Source of the DNA: Naematelia aurantialba
Taxonomy: Eukaryota > Basidiomycota > Tremellomycetes > Tremellales > Naemateliaceae
NCBI GenBank assembly: GCA_021527695.1
Contig: JAKFAO010000005.1
Span: 620,001 to 684,000, forward strand
Length of the DNA stretch: 64,000 nt
Direction: 5' to 3'
The position numbers were made by a program, and so were the translations under genes. The notes below the pieces were generated by a model. It was given only the letters and a program-made list of their open reading frames with translations, made no database searches and had not been told where the DNA came from. This document shows positions 1 to 15,416 of the stretch, one piece after another (position 1 is the first letter of the stretch; each line of letters starts with the position of its first letter).

Positions 1-123
1 ACTGTTCCGATACCTCGAGATTTAGCATTTCGAGACCTACTTCGACCTGGGCGTAGGTGTTACTATCCACGGAAGAGCTCGCTTCGCTGAAACATGGGTT
101 AATCATTGGCTGGCTACACTAGC

Positions 124-1374
124 TCACCCGTACATCCGCTTCAGTCTGTCCAGGTCCTCTTCCCAATCCATGGCGAATGCGTTGTAAGCGCTTTTGAACG
201 CTCGTAGTCTGTCCTGAAGAAAGTTTATGACCCCGCTGGCCTCCAGGTTGCCTTGTGAATCCGCCTGCGTGGGCGAGCGGGTGACATGGGGGATGTGACT
301 ACGGCTCTCATGCTCGGTATCCTGATGTGATTCGGAGAGGTAGTCAGTTGACAGCTCCGACTTGATTTCGAAGTCGAAGCTTGTTTGACCGGTCTCTTCC
401 TCGCTGTAGGACTGCACCGGGACGGCGTCCAGCGATGGGGAGCGTCTCGTCTCGTGTAGTTGTTCAGCCTTGGAAACTCCGTCGAGCGTCCTGTTTATAA
501 TGCGGTCGATTTCATCTCTTGCGGTCTCAGAGGTCTGTGAGCATAAGACAGGTTAGGACATGTGCGGAGAAAAATGCCGCACCGTCTGTGTTTCCTGCCT
601 TTCACCCGTAATTCCCCCCTCCTCTTCACTTGCTGGACTCTCGTCAGAATGCGTTCGCGCTTCTCCCTTTGCATCCTGGGCTTGAGGAGCTCTCATTTCC
701 GAGGCATTACTAGTTTGCTTCAAAAAACTAGCAGCGGCGGACGCCGTGATCGGAGAATTCGCCACTTGATCCTGACGAGAATGCGTTGCAAGTCGCCCAG
801 CATAACCACCACCGTCTCCCCAACTATCGTCCGCGCCATACCGGAGAGGAGATGATGGAGGGGAGGGCGTGTGCTCCAGCTGCGTCGGTGCTTCTGACGC
901 CTCTTCAGTCCCACGCGAGGCGAAGGATGCTGGCGTCCCGCTTCGGATTCCGTGAACTTTGAGCACCGGCTCGTAAGGCGCTGCATCGGGGCTCAGGGTC
1001 TTCTTGCTCGAGAGCGAAGAGGCTGTCTTGCTCGAGGTCGACGGGGGAGACGGAATCGTATCATATGTGTCGGCTTTGGGAGGATGGAAAGAACCGTCCT
1101 GCCAAGTAGGCGAGTCCGCCGAACTGCTGGCCGTGGCTGGGAAAGAACGACCTGTACTCCCAACGTCCTTGATGTTCTGACCAGTACGATCAGGATGTAG
1201 GATGGGATACAGTTCCCAGATGTTTCCCGTACCCGAGGTTCTCGACCGCGAATGAGGGTAGACGGAGAACGTCGGTGAGACCGTCCGAGATGGGACGGGC
1301 GAGTCGGAAATATTGATGAGGCTCACCTCGTCGTCTCCCCGATGTGGGATTTCAGCCCCGGCCGAGGCATCCAT
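124..1374 (-). CDS. Ser/Thr/Pro-rich hypothetical protein, two exons
   Basis: I do not recognise the family. Two exons, 1374-583 and 534-124, join in phase across a 48-nt intron. Its donor is GTGCGG, it carries a CCTAAC branch-like motif, and it ends in CACAG. The product is about 400 residues. The first 260 residues are low-complexity and rich in Ser, Thr, Pro and Glu, and are probably disordered. The last 40 residues are charged and probably helical (a run of Leu/Arg/Lys/Glu/Asp ending in KRMYG) and could be a short coiled coil. The start is the ATG at 1374, which opens an uninterrupted exon. No signal peptide or membrane segment is visible. The exon structure is well supported; the function is unknown. 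Confidence 0.65.
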
Positions 1375-2463
1375 GTCCTCCAGAGTTCACTCTGCGTGTC
1401 TGGTGTCACAGGGATAATAGGATAATGTCGGGCTGTAAAGTGCTGTAGGAAGGGAGAGCGCAGGAAGGAGAGAGAGACTGGAAGGAAACAGAAAAGAGCT
1501 GAACCCAGCACACGGGCCGCCGGTTTTCCTTCCCTCCTTCGCTCCGTTCTGTGTCCGTGATCAGTCTGTCGCACCAAATGGACCACTCGTGTCGAGGGGG
1601 AAATCGGGCAGTATCGAGCAGCTGCGGTTCTCTTCGACGAGCTTTAGTGTCTGTAGCCGTTGTGAAGACCGAGAAAGAAAGGAAAATCAGGACGGAATTG
1701 CCTCGCCTGCCGACAAGCCTCTGTCCTTTGGCTCTCGGACCTCGATCTGCATACTCGTGTATTCCGACACCTTGACGGGCTCTGCAACTCCAATGCAACT
1801 CGCCTCAACGGGCGAGCACAACGACTCGAACGCGAGGGGGGCAACTGCCGCTCTGAAGGTTAGTATTCCGATGCCAACCTAGCCGAGTGGATTCCTGCAT
1901 CATGGACACATGAATTCGCATCCACTCGGTCCCTTATGCACCATGGACACATGAAATCCCATCCACTCGGTTCCTACTGCATCATGCATCTCCATCACCT
2001 CGCGACATACGCTACACGCTCTCCTCTATCGGTGATGTGGCTATGTACGTGCGAACACGAGTCACACGAGTCCATAGAGAGAAAGACATGATACAGCAGG
2101 TGAGGAAATTCGGGCAAAGGGGTTTTGAGAAGGAATGGATGAAAGTCTCCAAAGCAAGGAAGGAATGAACAATGCTAGTATGGCTACACAGGGAGGGAGG
2201 TAAGCAAGGCCCTTGTCCTCTTCGTCGAACAGAATCAGGAATCAATTATTAAAATACTATCGAGTATCAATACAGCCCTAGCCCTCTGTCATTTGGTCGT
2301 CTGTCGCGGTCGACGTCCGACAGGGCCAGGCGCGGTAGGGTATAGTGTAGAGTCGGTATCTGTCGAAATGAGAGGGTACGATGCAAGGGTTTCTTGTACA
2401 CTGTCGAAGGCGTCTATGGATTCTGGATGGTCGCAGACAGGCGCCATATATCTATTTAGCTTG
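1375..2463. other. intergenic region, upstream of the hypothetical gene
   Basis: About 1.1 kb lies between the start of the minus-strand gene at 1374 and the end of the Hsp20-domain gene. Short overlapping ORFs are present but none has a recognisable domain or a convincing splice pattern. It contains the duplicated, inverted-repeat segment at 1880-1985. The rest shows nothing I can name. Confidence 0.5.
1872..1985. repeat. 41-bp direct duplication with inverted repeats
   Basis: Two imperfect 41-bp copies, each beginning GGACACATGAA, lie at about 1903-1984. Each contains ATCCACTCGG (1920-1929 and 1961-1970). The reverse complement CCGAGTGGAT lies just before them at 1883-1892. The single upstream arm could therefore pair with either downstream arm. 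The repeat sits in non-coding DNA. Confidence 0.6.
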
Positions 2464-4759
2464 CTAGCCCTGCAACGTCTCTTCCTTGATGCAGGGCGCG
2501 AGAGCTCGAGTCGACGGGCCGCCAAGACTGTTTCGCGTCATATTCGCCGGGCTATCGCGGGAGACCTCGATGGCTAGTTCGGCATTCATACCTGCGGTTG
2601 TCGGCGCGGTGGCCAACATCCCGGAAATGCTTGGGGTGGATACGATAGCTGGGCTGGCCGTGGATACTGCCGAGGCGGACGCCGATCGGAAGAAGCGGGC
2701 GTATTGCGACGCCTTGATATGCCGAGCGACTAAGAGACATTAGTTTGCCGCACGACGTGAGTGAACCCTGTACGTACCGCTCACGCGAAGCTCTGCGCCT
2801 GAGAACTTGGCATTGACAGCGCGCATGTTGGCGTCGTCGCCAAGACGAATATCCCACTGAGCGTGATCTGCAATACGTCAGACCAAGTCGTCCAGAGTCG
2901 GAAAGTGCTCACCTCCTTCGTCCCACTGATCAGCGACGATGTGGATGGTCCTTTGTCCCCTAGTGGTGATAAGGATGTTATCCAGCCTAATAGCAGTTAG
3001 CCCCTACTCTTGAGGGTCTCGCTTGGGTACTGACGAGAATCCAGGAAGCCAGACCATGATTTCATACAGCGTCGGGGTAGATTTGATGGCGATCCTGCCC
3101 TCGGACCCCTTGATGATCTCTATCCACTCTCCCTCTGCGCCCTCAAACAGCTCGGGGTCGAAATCAACGTCAGGACGACTGTCGCCCGCACTGAAAGACT
3201 GCGCACGGCCAGATACGGCGTTGGTGTGATGCGGCGGCTGGGCCCACCGGGGTGGAAGCGTGACGTGGTGTCCGTGCCCAGAGCCTGACGAGGATGAAGA
3301 CGCAATGCTCGCCGACGACGACGTTGTACCCGATGACTGGACGCTCGAGAACCGACGAGACGAGTGAAGCCCTGCGAGTACGGGGTAGAGTGCAGGCGGA
3401 GAAATGGGTGCGGAAATCTGACAACCTGTGACTTCGGACTCGGCGACAACTCGGTGGTCGGCTGGAGGTGAATCACGGACAAACTCGCCTGACCTCCTCT
3501 TGACTTCTGGCTCGGGGAGCATCGGTGACAAGGCTTCCTTGGTGCTCTGTGGAGGGACGTATTTGATGAAATTCGGCGCGTGGGGTGGCTCGTGGGGTGC
3601 GTTGGGACGATTCGGAGGAAGCGAAGCATGATCGCGCATGTCATAGGCTGCTGGGAACGGTGTTGTGGGAGGAGTGTCGAGGCTGTGATGGTTGAACAGT
3701 TCGTGTAGAAGGAGAGTGCGCATGGCAGATGGAAGAGGGAGGAGGCCAGGTCAGCAACTGGCGTTTTGGTACGAATCGCGAAGGTATAGAGAGGAAAACA
3801 GAAGCAAATGTGATAAGAAAGTGGATACCTTCCCGCTCCACCACGTCAAGCAGCTCCCTACCCTTGTCGTTACGCGACATGGCAGTGCAAGCAATGCTTG
3901 ACGTCATGTCATCTCCGACATTTGTAGACGACACTGCCTAGTGATGAAAGGAAGTGAAGACAAGAGGCCAGTCTGGGCTCGCACGGAGTGCTCGGTCGAA
4001 GGCCCGTGGACATCCTCTGACGGCTTCTGCAAGAACCATTTGGGTAGACGAGACTCACCTCGCATGCTTTTTCCGCCAGCTACCATTGCGTCGGATTGAA
4101 TTAGCCTTGCGAAGGGACCCCTCTGATGCCTCCTTGCGGGGTGACACATCAACGTCCATCGACTCGTCGTTGATCCTCGCCTGACCGAGAGACCGGGGAG
4201 ACAACGATGCCAATGGCCAGATGGGTGCAGACAGTTCGGCTCGAGGCGTGCTGTCGCCTTTGGACGGCGCTGTGCTGGTGACCGAGCTGGCAGGCGATGC
4301 GGCTCCTTGACGAAACAAGTAAGACTCAAAATCGTGGGCCATGGTCAAGTCGGGCGGGGTGGAAAGGGGCTGGACGCTAGCGGCCGTCGCGATCGAGTCG
4401 TCTGATGAAGATTTGGAGCCGACAGACGGTCGCTCGTGGGTACTCGTACCCGTATGTGATTTCCCGACAGCCCGTTCCCTATTGTCGTCTGTACCGGTCC
4501 AGGCTGGCACCCCACCCGTGCTGCCCCAGCTGGTCATGGAATCGGCGCTCTCACGACGAGCATTATCACCTGATCCATCGCTCATCCTCCTCTGCTCGAG
4601 ATATCGGGCAAAGTCGGGAGAATCGAACATGGAGGAAAGGGACGCTGACGAGCTGGAAGACGTCGGCGAGGGAGACGATTGTACACGGGCGAGCGGCGAG
4701 GTCGGAAGATGGAGGGCAGTGCCGTTGCGAACGGCGGTCGACGCACTGGATGCGGTCAT
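2464..4759 (-). CDS. Hsp20/alpha-crystallin-domain protein with long disordered N-terminus
   Basis: The 3' half is secure. An exon reading minus from about 3660 to 3035 ends in YEIMVWLPGFS. A GTCAGT donor intron follows, then exons giving LDNILITTRGQRTIHIVADQ, WDIRLGDDANMRAVNAKF and SGAELRVSV, then a tail ending at the TAG at 2464. That order of strands is an alpha-crystallin domain, the chaperone core of small heat-shock proteins. It is preceded by about 200 Ser/Pro-rich residues. Upstream, the ORF 4759-4055 (Ser-rich, with FARYLEQRRMSDGS and a basic end) looks like the N-terminal exon of the same gene, but I could not find a phase-consistent path through 3660-4055. It may be a separate gene, or translation may start at the ATG at 3723. 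Long N-terminal extensions are unlike classical 16-25 kDa small heat-shock proteins, so a regulatory rather than a bulk chaperone role is possible (inference). Confidence 0.6.
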
Positions 4760-6087
4760 CGGTGCACCCTTTGCCCCCCCCGGGCGAGTCGCGAGAAGAG
4801 ATGAGGAAGACGTAAAACTAGTCGCGGTTGCGCGCGGTGTGTGGGTGGGGAAGACGAGTCGTGGCGTCGAAACGAAACGACGCTGTTGTGAATATTCAAG
4901 GCCGAGTGGGTGTGCTCAGATCGCAAGTGTCCATCGAATTCCCAAGCGGCGGCCCAAACTTGACGAGGCAATGACGATCTGTGTCGACTTTGGTCCCGCA
5001 GCGGCCGTGCTGGCGATGTTGGTCGAGATTGCAACGAGGTCGCTAGTCTGGCTGCGGGAGAGAGAGCGAGAGCGCACCAGCCAAGAAATGGGGGTGTGAT
5101 CTGCAAAGGAGGCGTTGCGCGCCTTTTGTGGAGTTGCTCGACGACTAGTGTGGAGTCGGGGGGGGCAGCAGGCTACGTTACGGGGCGTCGTCGTTTGTGC
5201 GTCTCGACTACCTGCGATACGACGGGCGTTGGGTTGTAGTAGAGACTCGTGTATATCTCTCTTTGCCCTTTCAGAAGATCCCAAGCGATGTTTTTGTTTT
5301 GTGACAAGGACGATGAATGGGCTCAGACGAGGAACCGAAAACCGCCTTTCCGACGATGAGCATTACAGTTGGGAAAGAGACCAGTTGGCCCGTCTCTCTC
5401 TTCCGTTGCATATACTACTACTTAGCTAGGGGCCAAGTGAATACAAATCATAGGGGAGTCCGAAAGGGCCCGCGAATTTGTAGAAAGGAAAAAAAAAATA
5501 ATAGCTTTCGGGAAACCCGCCCAAGCTCTGTGCCCTTAACGCCAGGGAAACCTCAGGGAAACCTTGTCGTTGCCGCCTGGCGCTCTGTTGCGTGCGCTAT
5601 TGTTCTGTTCGCCAGCCATGGCACACCAAGCGCCTGCATCATGCATCATACTGGTGTGACGCCCGAGGAAAGAGTGCGAACCACTCCTTGACATACTCCT
5701 CGCCCCCGAGACAAGCTGTCCTCTCCACCTCTTTCGTTGCACAACCCTTGCTACCGCCTCAACCGGAAACAGACAGCTGGGCTCCCTTTGCCGCTTGCCG
5801 CTTGGCACAATGCACGCGTAGTCTCTTTTTGCGCTGGCCCAAAGGGAAGGGCAGGCCCCACTCGGTGAATTTCCTACGGAGAAAAAATGACGCCATTTTC
5901 TTTGGGTTTTCCCCTGCCCCCCCCTGATCACCTCCTGACGGCCCTGATGACGTTCCCTCCTAGCAATACGTCATGCCACATTTAGCTTTCCCACGGGCGA
6001 CATTTGAAACCCAGCGACGGATTGGGGCTCCTCACGGGATACCTTTGGCTTGGCCTGCTGAGAGGCAAGTGGTCAATAATCTGTTGC
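4760..6087. promoter_or_regulatory. divergent intergenic region between Hsp20-domain gene and OTU1
   Basis: This 1.3-kb stretch separates two genes transcribed outward, so it should hold both promoters. Short ORFs are present but show no domains. An inverted CCCAAAG / CTTTGGG pair flanks 5839-5910, and two ACGTCA/TGACG-type motifs lie at about 5930-5975. I could not identify a convincing heat-shock element. Motif assignments here are weak. Confidence 0.4.
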
Positions 6088-7808
6088 ATGGTGCTCGACG
6101 CCATGGTGACTGTAAGCCTTCTGTCCAACGTGTCCCTCGTCTGGATGAGCTCATGGTTACTCTAGGTCAGACTACGCCATCCCCGTGGCGTGAGCACCAT
6201 CGACATAGATCCTGCCGTCGACACCATCGAGGACCTCAAGGTGCTCATCTTCTCGGCGACTGAAATTCCCGTCAACGAGCAGGAGAGTGCGTGCCCCCTC
6301 AAGCTAGTATTCCCCCCTACACAGACTGACTGCCGTAACAGTCAAATATGGCTATCCACCTAAACCCCTTCCCGAGCAGCCTGGAACCCTCTCTTCGATA
6401 CCCATAACCCGCGGTGAACAGATCATCGTGACTGCTGTCCCAGCACAATCGGCACCGTCCGTCCCCTCTCAACGCGTGCCGACTCCAGCTCCATCAGTCA
6501 AGGCGCTTAACGAAGCCCTTTCAGCTCCATCACCACCGCAGTCTGGGCAGGGGGCGTCGCACTCACAGCCGGATATCGGAGCGGACCTGGGAGCCGCAGA
6601 GGGAAGTGCAGATTCCGTGGCGCTGCCTGGGCGAGATGCGGGTTTCTTGCAATTGAGGGTGGTTCCCGACGACAATTCGTGTCTCTTCAGCGCGATTGGA
6701 GTGGTCTTTGAAGGTGGTATAGAAGGCAGCAGTGAACTGCGGAAAGGTGGGTCCAGAGTCGCAACGGGAGAGCTGATGTCAGTGGTTGCGGACGCCATCA
6801 GGGCAGACCCCATCAACTACCCCGACGTCGTGTTAGGGTGAGCTCGGTGCTCTTCTTAGGAAACCCCTCAGCTCACGATCACGATCAGTCGATCGAGAGA
6901 AGAGTACATCAGCAAGATACTGCAGCCGGCTACATGGGGAGGAGCGATTGGTATGGCAGCTACTCGTTTCACTCCGAGACTGTCACAGCTGATATGTTTA
7001 CAAGAATTGTCAATATTCGCCAAGCAGTTTGTCCATTTGTCGTAACTTCACGAGCGAGGGAGCTGATGCACGCAGCTACCAGACGGAGATCTCGTCGTTT
7101 GATGTTGCCACGGGCAGATGCGACCGATTTGGCCAGGACGAGTATGCCAATCGATGTGTTCTCGTCTACTCTGGGATCCGTGAGTGGTCATATCCTGTGC
7201 GGGTTACGACGGCTAAGCTTGGATGTCTCATCGTCGCTTGATTCCTGCTTTACTACCTTGCTCTTCGTGTATCGCTATTGCTACTTGGCTCTTCTCGTGT
7301 CGCTACTGCTTGATCCCTCCTATGACGTTTTCCCTGTTTTCGAACTCTCTCTCGCAGACTACGACGCAGCAACCCTCACGCCGTTCCCCGACGCGCCCCC
7401 GCCATTCCACACCACCATCTTCCCCGTCTCCGACAATACGATCCTGCCCGCCGCGGACCGGCTCGTCGCTCAGCTTCGCGCGCGGCATTATTACACTGAT
7501 ACAGCGACGTTCGACCTGCGGTGCGCGGTGTGTGGCGTCGGGCTCAAGGGGGAGAAGGGGGCGACCGAGCACGCCAAGGCCACTGGCCGTGAGTCGCGTT
7601 TCCCACCTCCACCGTCTGTCCCGCTGCGTCGTTGCCGTATCTGTGGAAATGCCCCGTCTTCACGGCCAGTGCCACTGCCAGTGCCGCTGCTACTGGTACT
7701 GGGCAGGGTCACGCTGCATGCCATACTGCTAGCTGTGCCCCAGCCCTCTCCATTGCTTGCGAGACGTCGCTCACGCGGCATGTAGACGTCGACTTTGGCG
7801 AGTACTGA
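6088..7808 (+). CDS. OTU1: ubiquitin thioesterase OTU1 (YOD1 family)
   Basis: A deubiquitinase that acts with Cdc48/p97 in protein quality control (known for the family). A short first exon (ATG at 6088 or, in frame, 6103) joins exon 2 at 6166, giving VRLRHPRGVSTIDID, the ubiquitin-like UBX-type N-terminus. Exon 3 begins at 6342 (IKYGYPPKPLPEQPG). The OTU core contains DDNSCLFSAI, whose Cys is the nucleophile, then ATWGGAIELSIFAKQF and SSFDVATGRCDRFG. The active-site His follows in YSGIHYDA, where exons join across the intron after 7170. The C-terminus is a C2H2 finger (LRCAVCGVGL ... EHAKATGH) ending VDFGEY, as in yeast Otu1. The last intron ends at 7784 and the stop is at 7806-7808. At least six introns are inferred. 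The one near 6750 is only 36 nt, and one near 7050 uses a weak donor, so the exact middle exons are less certain than the identity. Confidence 0.92.
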
Positions 7809-8397
7809 AGGCCATGGGTCCAGGGAAGGGTGGAAGGACGAGGGAAGGATATACAGCCCTTTGCAGCAACACCAGCGTGCATCGCGCGCTCGTCATTGTG
7901 GCTCATCTATCGATCAACAGTCAAACTTGCATGTCATGTATAGCCAAGTATCTCAGTGACATGACTCTCCCGTCACGGATTTTACAATATACGCCGGTTA
8001 CTATCTCTTCCCCTGGCATTGCTGAACGCGTGGATCCTCTTGGTGCGCAGCCGACTCAACTGGGCAATCTGACTACGTCTCTCATCTCATCCATGCAATG
8101 TATGTAACCACAAATCCAACGACGATCTCCGGGACGCACCGGGCAATCCTCAACTCGCCAACTCGCCACAGGGGCTCTGCTGCACCGACCCACCACGAGG
8201 CCCATCACACCCCCCTCCCCCCACCGCTTCCTTGTCCATGATGATCAGATCCAGTCCACCGCCGCTAGTATCTAACCTACCACCGCTAGATCTACTCTAC
8301 CAGTGTTAGATCTCTACCGCCACTCGAATCTAGCGTGCCATCGCTGGAATCTAACCTGCCCTCGCAACTCGCTAGCATCTAGGTCCACCGTCCCTCG
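7809..8397. other. convergent intergenic region between OTU1 and CAS1
   Basis: The 3' ends of two converging genes face each other here. No coding signal was found. Positions 8240-8400 are made of imperfect copies of a short CTAGAATCTAAC-like unit separated by CCGC/CCAC spacers, listed separately. Confidence 0.5.

Positions 8398-8400
<3 letters not shown>
8240..8400. repeat. degenerate short tandem repeat
   Basis: About six imperfect units of roughly 20-25 bp, each containing CTAGTATCTAACC, CTAGATCTACTC, TTAGATCTC, ATCTAGCGTG or GAATCTAACC, separated by CCACCGC-like spacers. The array ends at the predicted CAS1 stop. Copies have diverged, so this is an old array. Confidence 0.5.
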
Positions 8401-12209
<3,809 letters not shown>

Positions 12210-12884
12210 GAGGTTGGTTGGGCGCCCAGTGCGACGCTGCCTCTAGGGGAGAAGGAAGGAAAGAAGTGTAAAGTGTCGGTGTCGGTGGTGGGTTGGGTGT
12301 CGCCGACAGAGATGATGCTGATGCTGAGCGTTGCGTTGCCTGAGCGCGAGGTCAGTGATGGTCTTCGTGTTTGACTATAGCGTGTCCAACGGCCAACGAT
12401 GCCACTGAACGAACGGGGACAGGGAAGGAAACGCCTCTCACCTGCGAATAGACGAACGAGTAGCTGATGAGCGACTGGCGAGATTGTCGCACAGCCGTCG
12501 GAGCGAAGCGGCAAGCCAACGAGACAATCACAGACGTCTCAGTCGCCGTGCCAGACTCGCACCGAAGTGACCGTCTATGCTGTCAGTCTAGCCAAACAGT
12601 GATAAAATGCTATAGAGATGCCCTCGAGCAGCAAAAGGTGTAGAATGACTCCATGGGAAGTCTGGCGGCGCTCGGCGTAGCGCTCAGGCACCGACGCGCG
12701 CTCCCCAGTGGCGAACTAGTCCCAACCGGATTTTGGATTTTGGATTTGGCATCTTGGGCGCTGGTCAAGCAACGCAAGCTGGACGACAAGCAGACTGGCA
12801 GACAGTAAGCTGGATAAATGCAAACTGGCAGTCAGGCAAGCTGGATGAATGCAAACTGGACGACAAGTTGCGCATTGCACGACC
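12210..12884. promoter_or_regulatory. upstream region of CAS1 and downstream region of cofactor E
   Basis: A 675-bp stretch between the CAS1 start and the end of the tubulin cofactor E gene, both on the minus strand. No gene was recognised. At 12765-12865 there are imperfect repeats of a CAAGCTGGAxxA / AAACTGGCAG unit, about 30 bp long. A CAS1 promoter must lie in this region, but no core element stands out. Confidence 0.4.
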
Positions 12885-15168
12885 TCATGTGACGTCGACG
12901 AGCGCACTATCACCATCTACAAACCACATGCCCACCTCGCCCCTCTCCTCGGTAAGGTCAGCGACTCTCTGCTTGCCCTCCCCCTCGCCCCCCAGCGGGT
13001 CCCGACACGTCCATAACCGGGTCATCTCGTGGGCGCCAATTTGCCTCGAGATCTTGCGGATGAGAAGTGATACTGGCGCAGACGGGAGCATCGGCATCTC
13101 AAACGATTCGAACAACGATGAGCCGCTGGGAACGACATGCAACGCTACGCCTTCATCAGCACTGATCCGGGTCTAGCCATTCCATTGATGCGCTGTTTCA
13201 CTAGACTGTCCACAAAAAGTAAACCTACTAATCATCTTTGATCTCAGGCCAGTATTACTGCCGGCTCTGCGCGTCTTTGGCTTCGGGACGGAGACCTGGT
13301 GATCGTGCTTCCTCGCCAGCTCGTCATAGGGACCCCAACCTTGCTTGTCCGGGAAATGGCGATCGACATGAGCGAGGTAAAACATCTCGGCATCTCTTCG
13401 TTCTGTCGCCGAGATTGCCGTAGAGTTGAGACTTAGAAGCTGTGGGAAGATTGCAATGAAGAGTGGTCTGTCCGCCTTGTCGTCGCCCGATATGTCTGCC
13501 TTGCTCATGCCGTCCGAATACGTGGACGGGGTTATTCGCAATGATGCGAGATTCGGGAGATGTTGCGAGAGATTGTGAATGTCTGACCATTGCTTGAGCA
13601 GACTTTTATGTGCGATGAGATGCGTAATGCCAGGGAGGGTGACTTGGGCTACAGGTATGGAGGCAATCGGAACGGATGAGATGTTCAGTGTAGATAGACT
13701 ATAGGGATCAGTGGCGATAATAGGGGACTTATCTAAAGCTCACGAAGGGAGATGGACAAGTCCGTCGAGCAGCTTGTGCCAGGTTGGTATTGGACAGCCT
13801 TCTAGGGTGAGCGATTTGAGGCTGGTGAAGGCAGGGCGGGAGGCCGGTGGGGTATCCAGTGTCCCTAGAAGCGGGTTATCATTGAGGTGGAGAGCCTCGA
13901 GGGTCGGCAGGGAGCTTGACAAGGCCAGGACCTGTACAGTTAGCTCAACCAAGTAGACATGGCAGGGGGTTCAACAGCCCAGTAGACAGCGGTGGACTCG
14001 ACAGCCAAGGAGACAAGGCCGGAGGTTGGACAGCCAAGTAGACAAGGCAGGATATTCGACAGTCAAGTAGACAAGACAGGCAGCTGAAGCGGTAAATAGT
14101 GAAGCTTACCTCTGCCCAAGTGAGGCCGCAATTCCCAAGATGCAGCTCGAGTATGCCTTGCAGCGCGGATAAAGGCGGGCCGGACGTAAGAGTCGGGATT
14201 CGAGATTCACTACGACAGCGTCAGCACACGCAGCACATGACGTGAGAGAAGCTGACTTGAGAACGAGAATCTTGAGACTTGTCAAACACGAGACGATACG
14301 CGCCACGTCCTCCCAGCTGCTCAAGAGGTTCTGCGAGATGTTCAGGATCCGCACACCTGATCTATCAGCCTCTGACGCTGTGTGAAGTTTCGAAGACAGA
14401 AGAATGTGTAACCACCCCAAGATGATCTTCCGAGAGAGAGACGTACCTTTGAGTCTATGTCGTAGGACGTCCAGGACGTGATCGTGATCGTCGCCTCCCA
14501 GTTCGGCGACCCACCGCCCTTCGAGGCCAATCTCCCTGAGCCGTTCCAGCTTTGATATTCGGCGCGCAACGTCGTCCATCCCTGGCGCTTCAATCAGGAT
14601 GTTTCCTCCTGACGAGCCCAGCAGAATTCTCTGCGCGTCACCGTGTCCGCCGCCGCCGTCTCCGCCATCACCACTCCGGCTCCCACTGGATTCTCCTTGC
14701 GCCCCAGTCGTAGTACCGCCTGCACTCGTAGAACTACTTGCACTCGGTCGGAACCAACCTATCCCCTCCGCCGACAAGGGACGCTGGCGAAATCGGCCCA
14801 TACCGCTCTTGCAGGGCTTGAGCAAAGCTCGGTCCAGCCTTCAGAATCCCTTCAGCAGCCTTGAGGAATGCCCCGGCCCCTTGGTGCGATACGCGAAACA
14901 CCCGAGTGCCTTGAAAGGTCCCAGAATGCCTACCGCGAGAGTGCTCGTCGTATTCGACGCCATACCATTTTTGGTCCTGGTCCTGGATCTGGCTCTGGCT
15001 AGGGCCGGACGCAGACGCAGATACAGACTCGGACTCGGACGCGGTACCAGCTGCAGCTGCTGTGTGTGTGACCGGTGGGAGGGGACCGATGTAGCGCACT
15101 GTGAGTGGGTGGAGTGTACGTCCATGTAGATATCGCCTGCCTACTTCTGGGTCCTGCACAGACCGCAT
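12885..15168 (-). CDS. TBCE: tubulin-folding cofactor E (TBCE / Pac2 type)
   Basis: A cytosolic protein of the tubulin heterodimer assembly pathway that captures alpha-tubulin (family knowledge). The start at 15168 gives MRSVQDPEVGRRYLHG, followed by a CAP-Gly domain (TVRYIGPLP ... KWYGVEYDEHSRGRHSGTF). A leucine-rich-repeat region follows: DDVARRISKLERLREIGLEG, LTSLKILVLKSASL, LPTLEALHLNDNPLLGTLD, FPQLLSLNSTAISATERRDA. The C-terminus (DEGVALHVVPSGSSLFESFE ... VSLLIRKISRQIGA ... GMWFVDGDSALVDVT) matches the ubiquitin-like end of the family; its stop is at 12885. CAP-Gly, LRR and UBL in that order is diagnostic. A Ser/Gly-rich insert follows the CAP-Gly at about 14600-14740, where the exon join is unclear. 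One intron (about 13935-14108) is filled with degenerate tandem repeats. It shares a short divergent promoter with the COX subunit gene. Confidence 0.88.
13940..14095. repeat. degenerate minisatellite in a cofactor E intron
   Basis: Four to five imperfect units of about 33 bp, each containing a variant of GACAGCCAAGTAGACAAGGC, fill most of an intron of the minus-strand TBCE gene. Confidence 0.6.
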
Positions 15169-15416
15169 GAGCCTAGACCCCGTCGACCAGAACCACCAAC
15201 AGATCGACAAGATGATTTACTGGCTTCACCCAGACAACACTCCAGAGTTGCAAGTGGCCCACCTCCACCGCCACTTCCTCAGCTAAGAGAGTGAATGCCG
15301 AAATCCCGATGCGATTGCTTCCGCCGCTGACCGTTGGCCCAGGTCACTCACTAGTGGGCGTTCGTCGCTGCTGCTCCTCATACTGTTGTCCCACTGGAAA
15401 GACCTGTAAACACACC
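15169..15416. promoter_or_regulatory. shared divergent promoter, TBCE / COX subunit
   Basis: The two start codons point away from each other, 248 bp apart, so the space must hold both promoters and both 5' untranslated regions. No TATA box is evident. Confidence 0.5.

Noticed and set aside
1..123. Left edge of the window as part of another gene
   Set aside because: Too short to show any reading frame or splice signal that could be assigned.
12733..13176. 147-codon plus-strand ORF
   Set aside because: It lies antisense to the ubiquitin-like end of tubulin cofactor E and starts in a repeat-rich non-coding stretch; no domain, composition unlike a protein.
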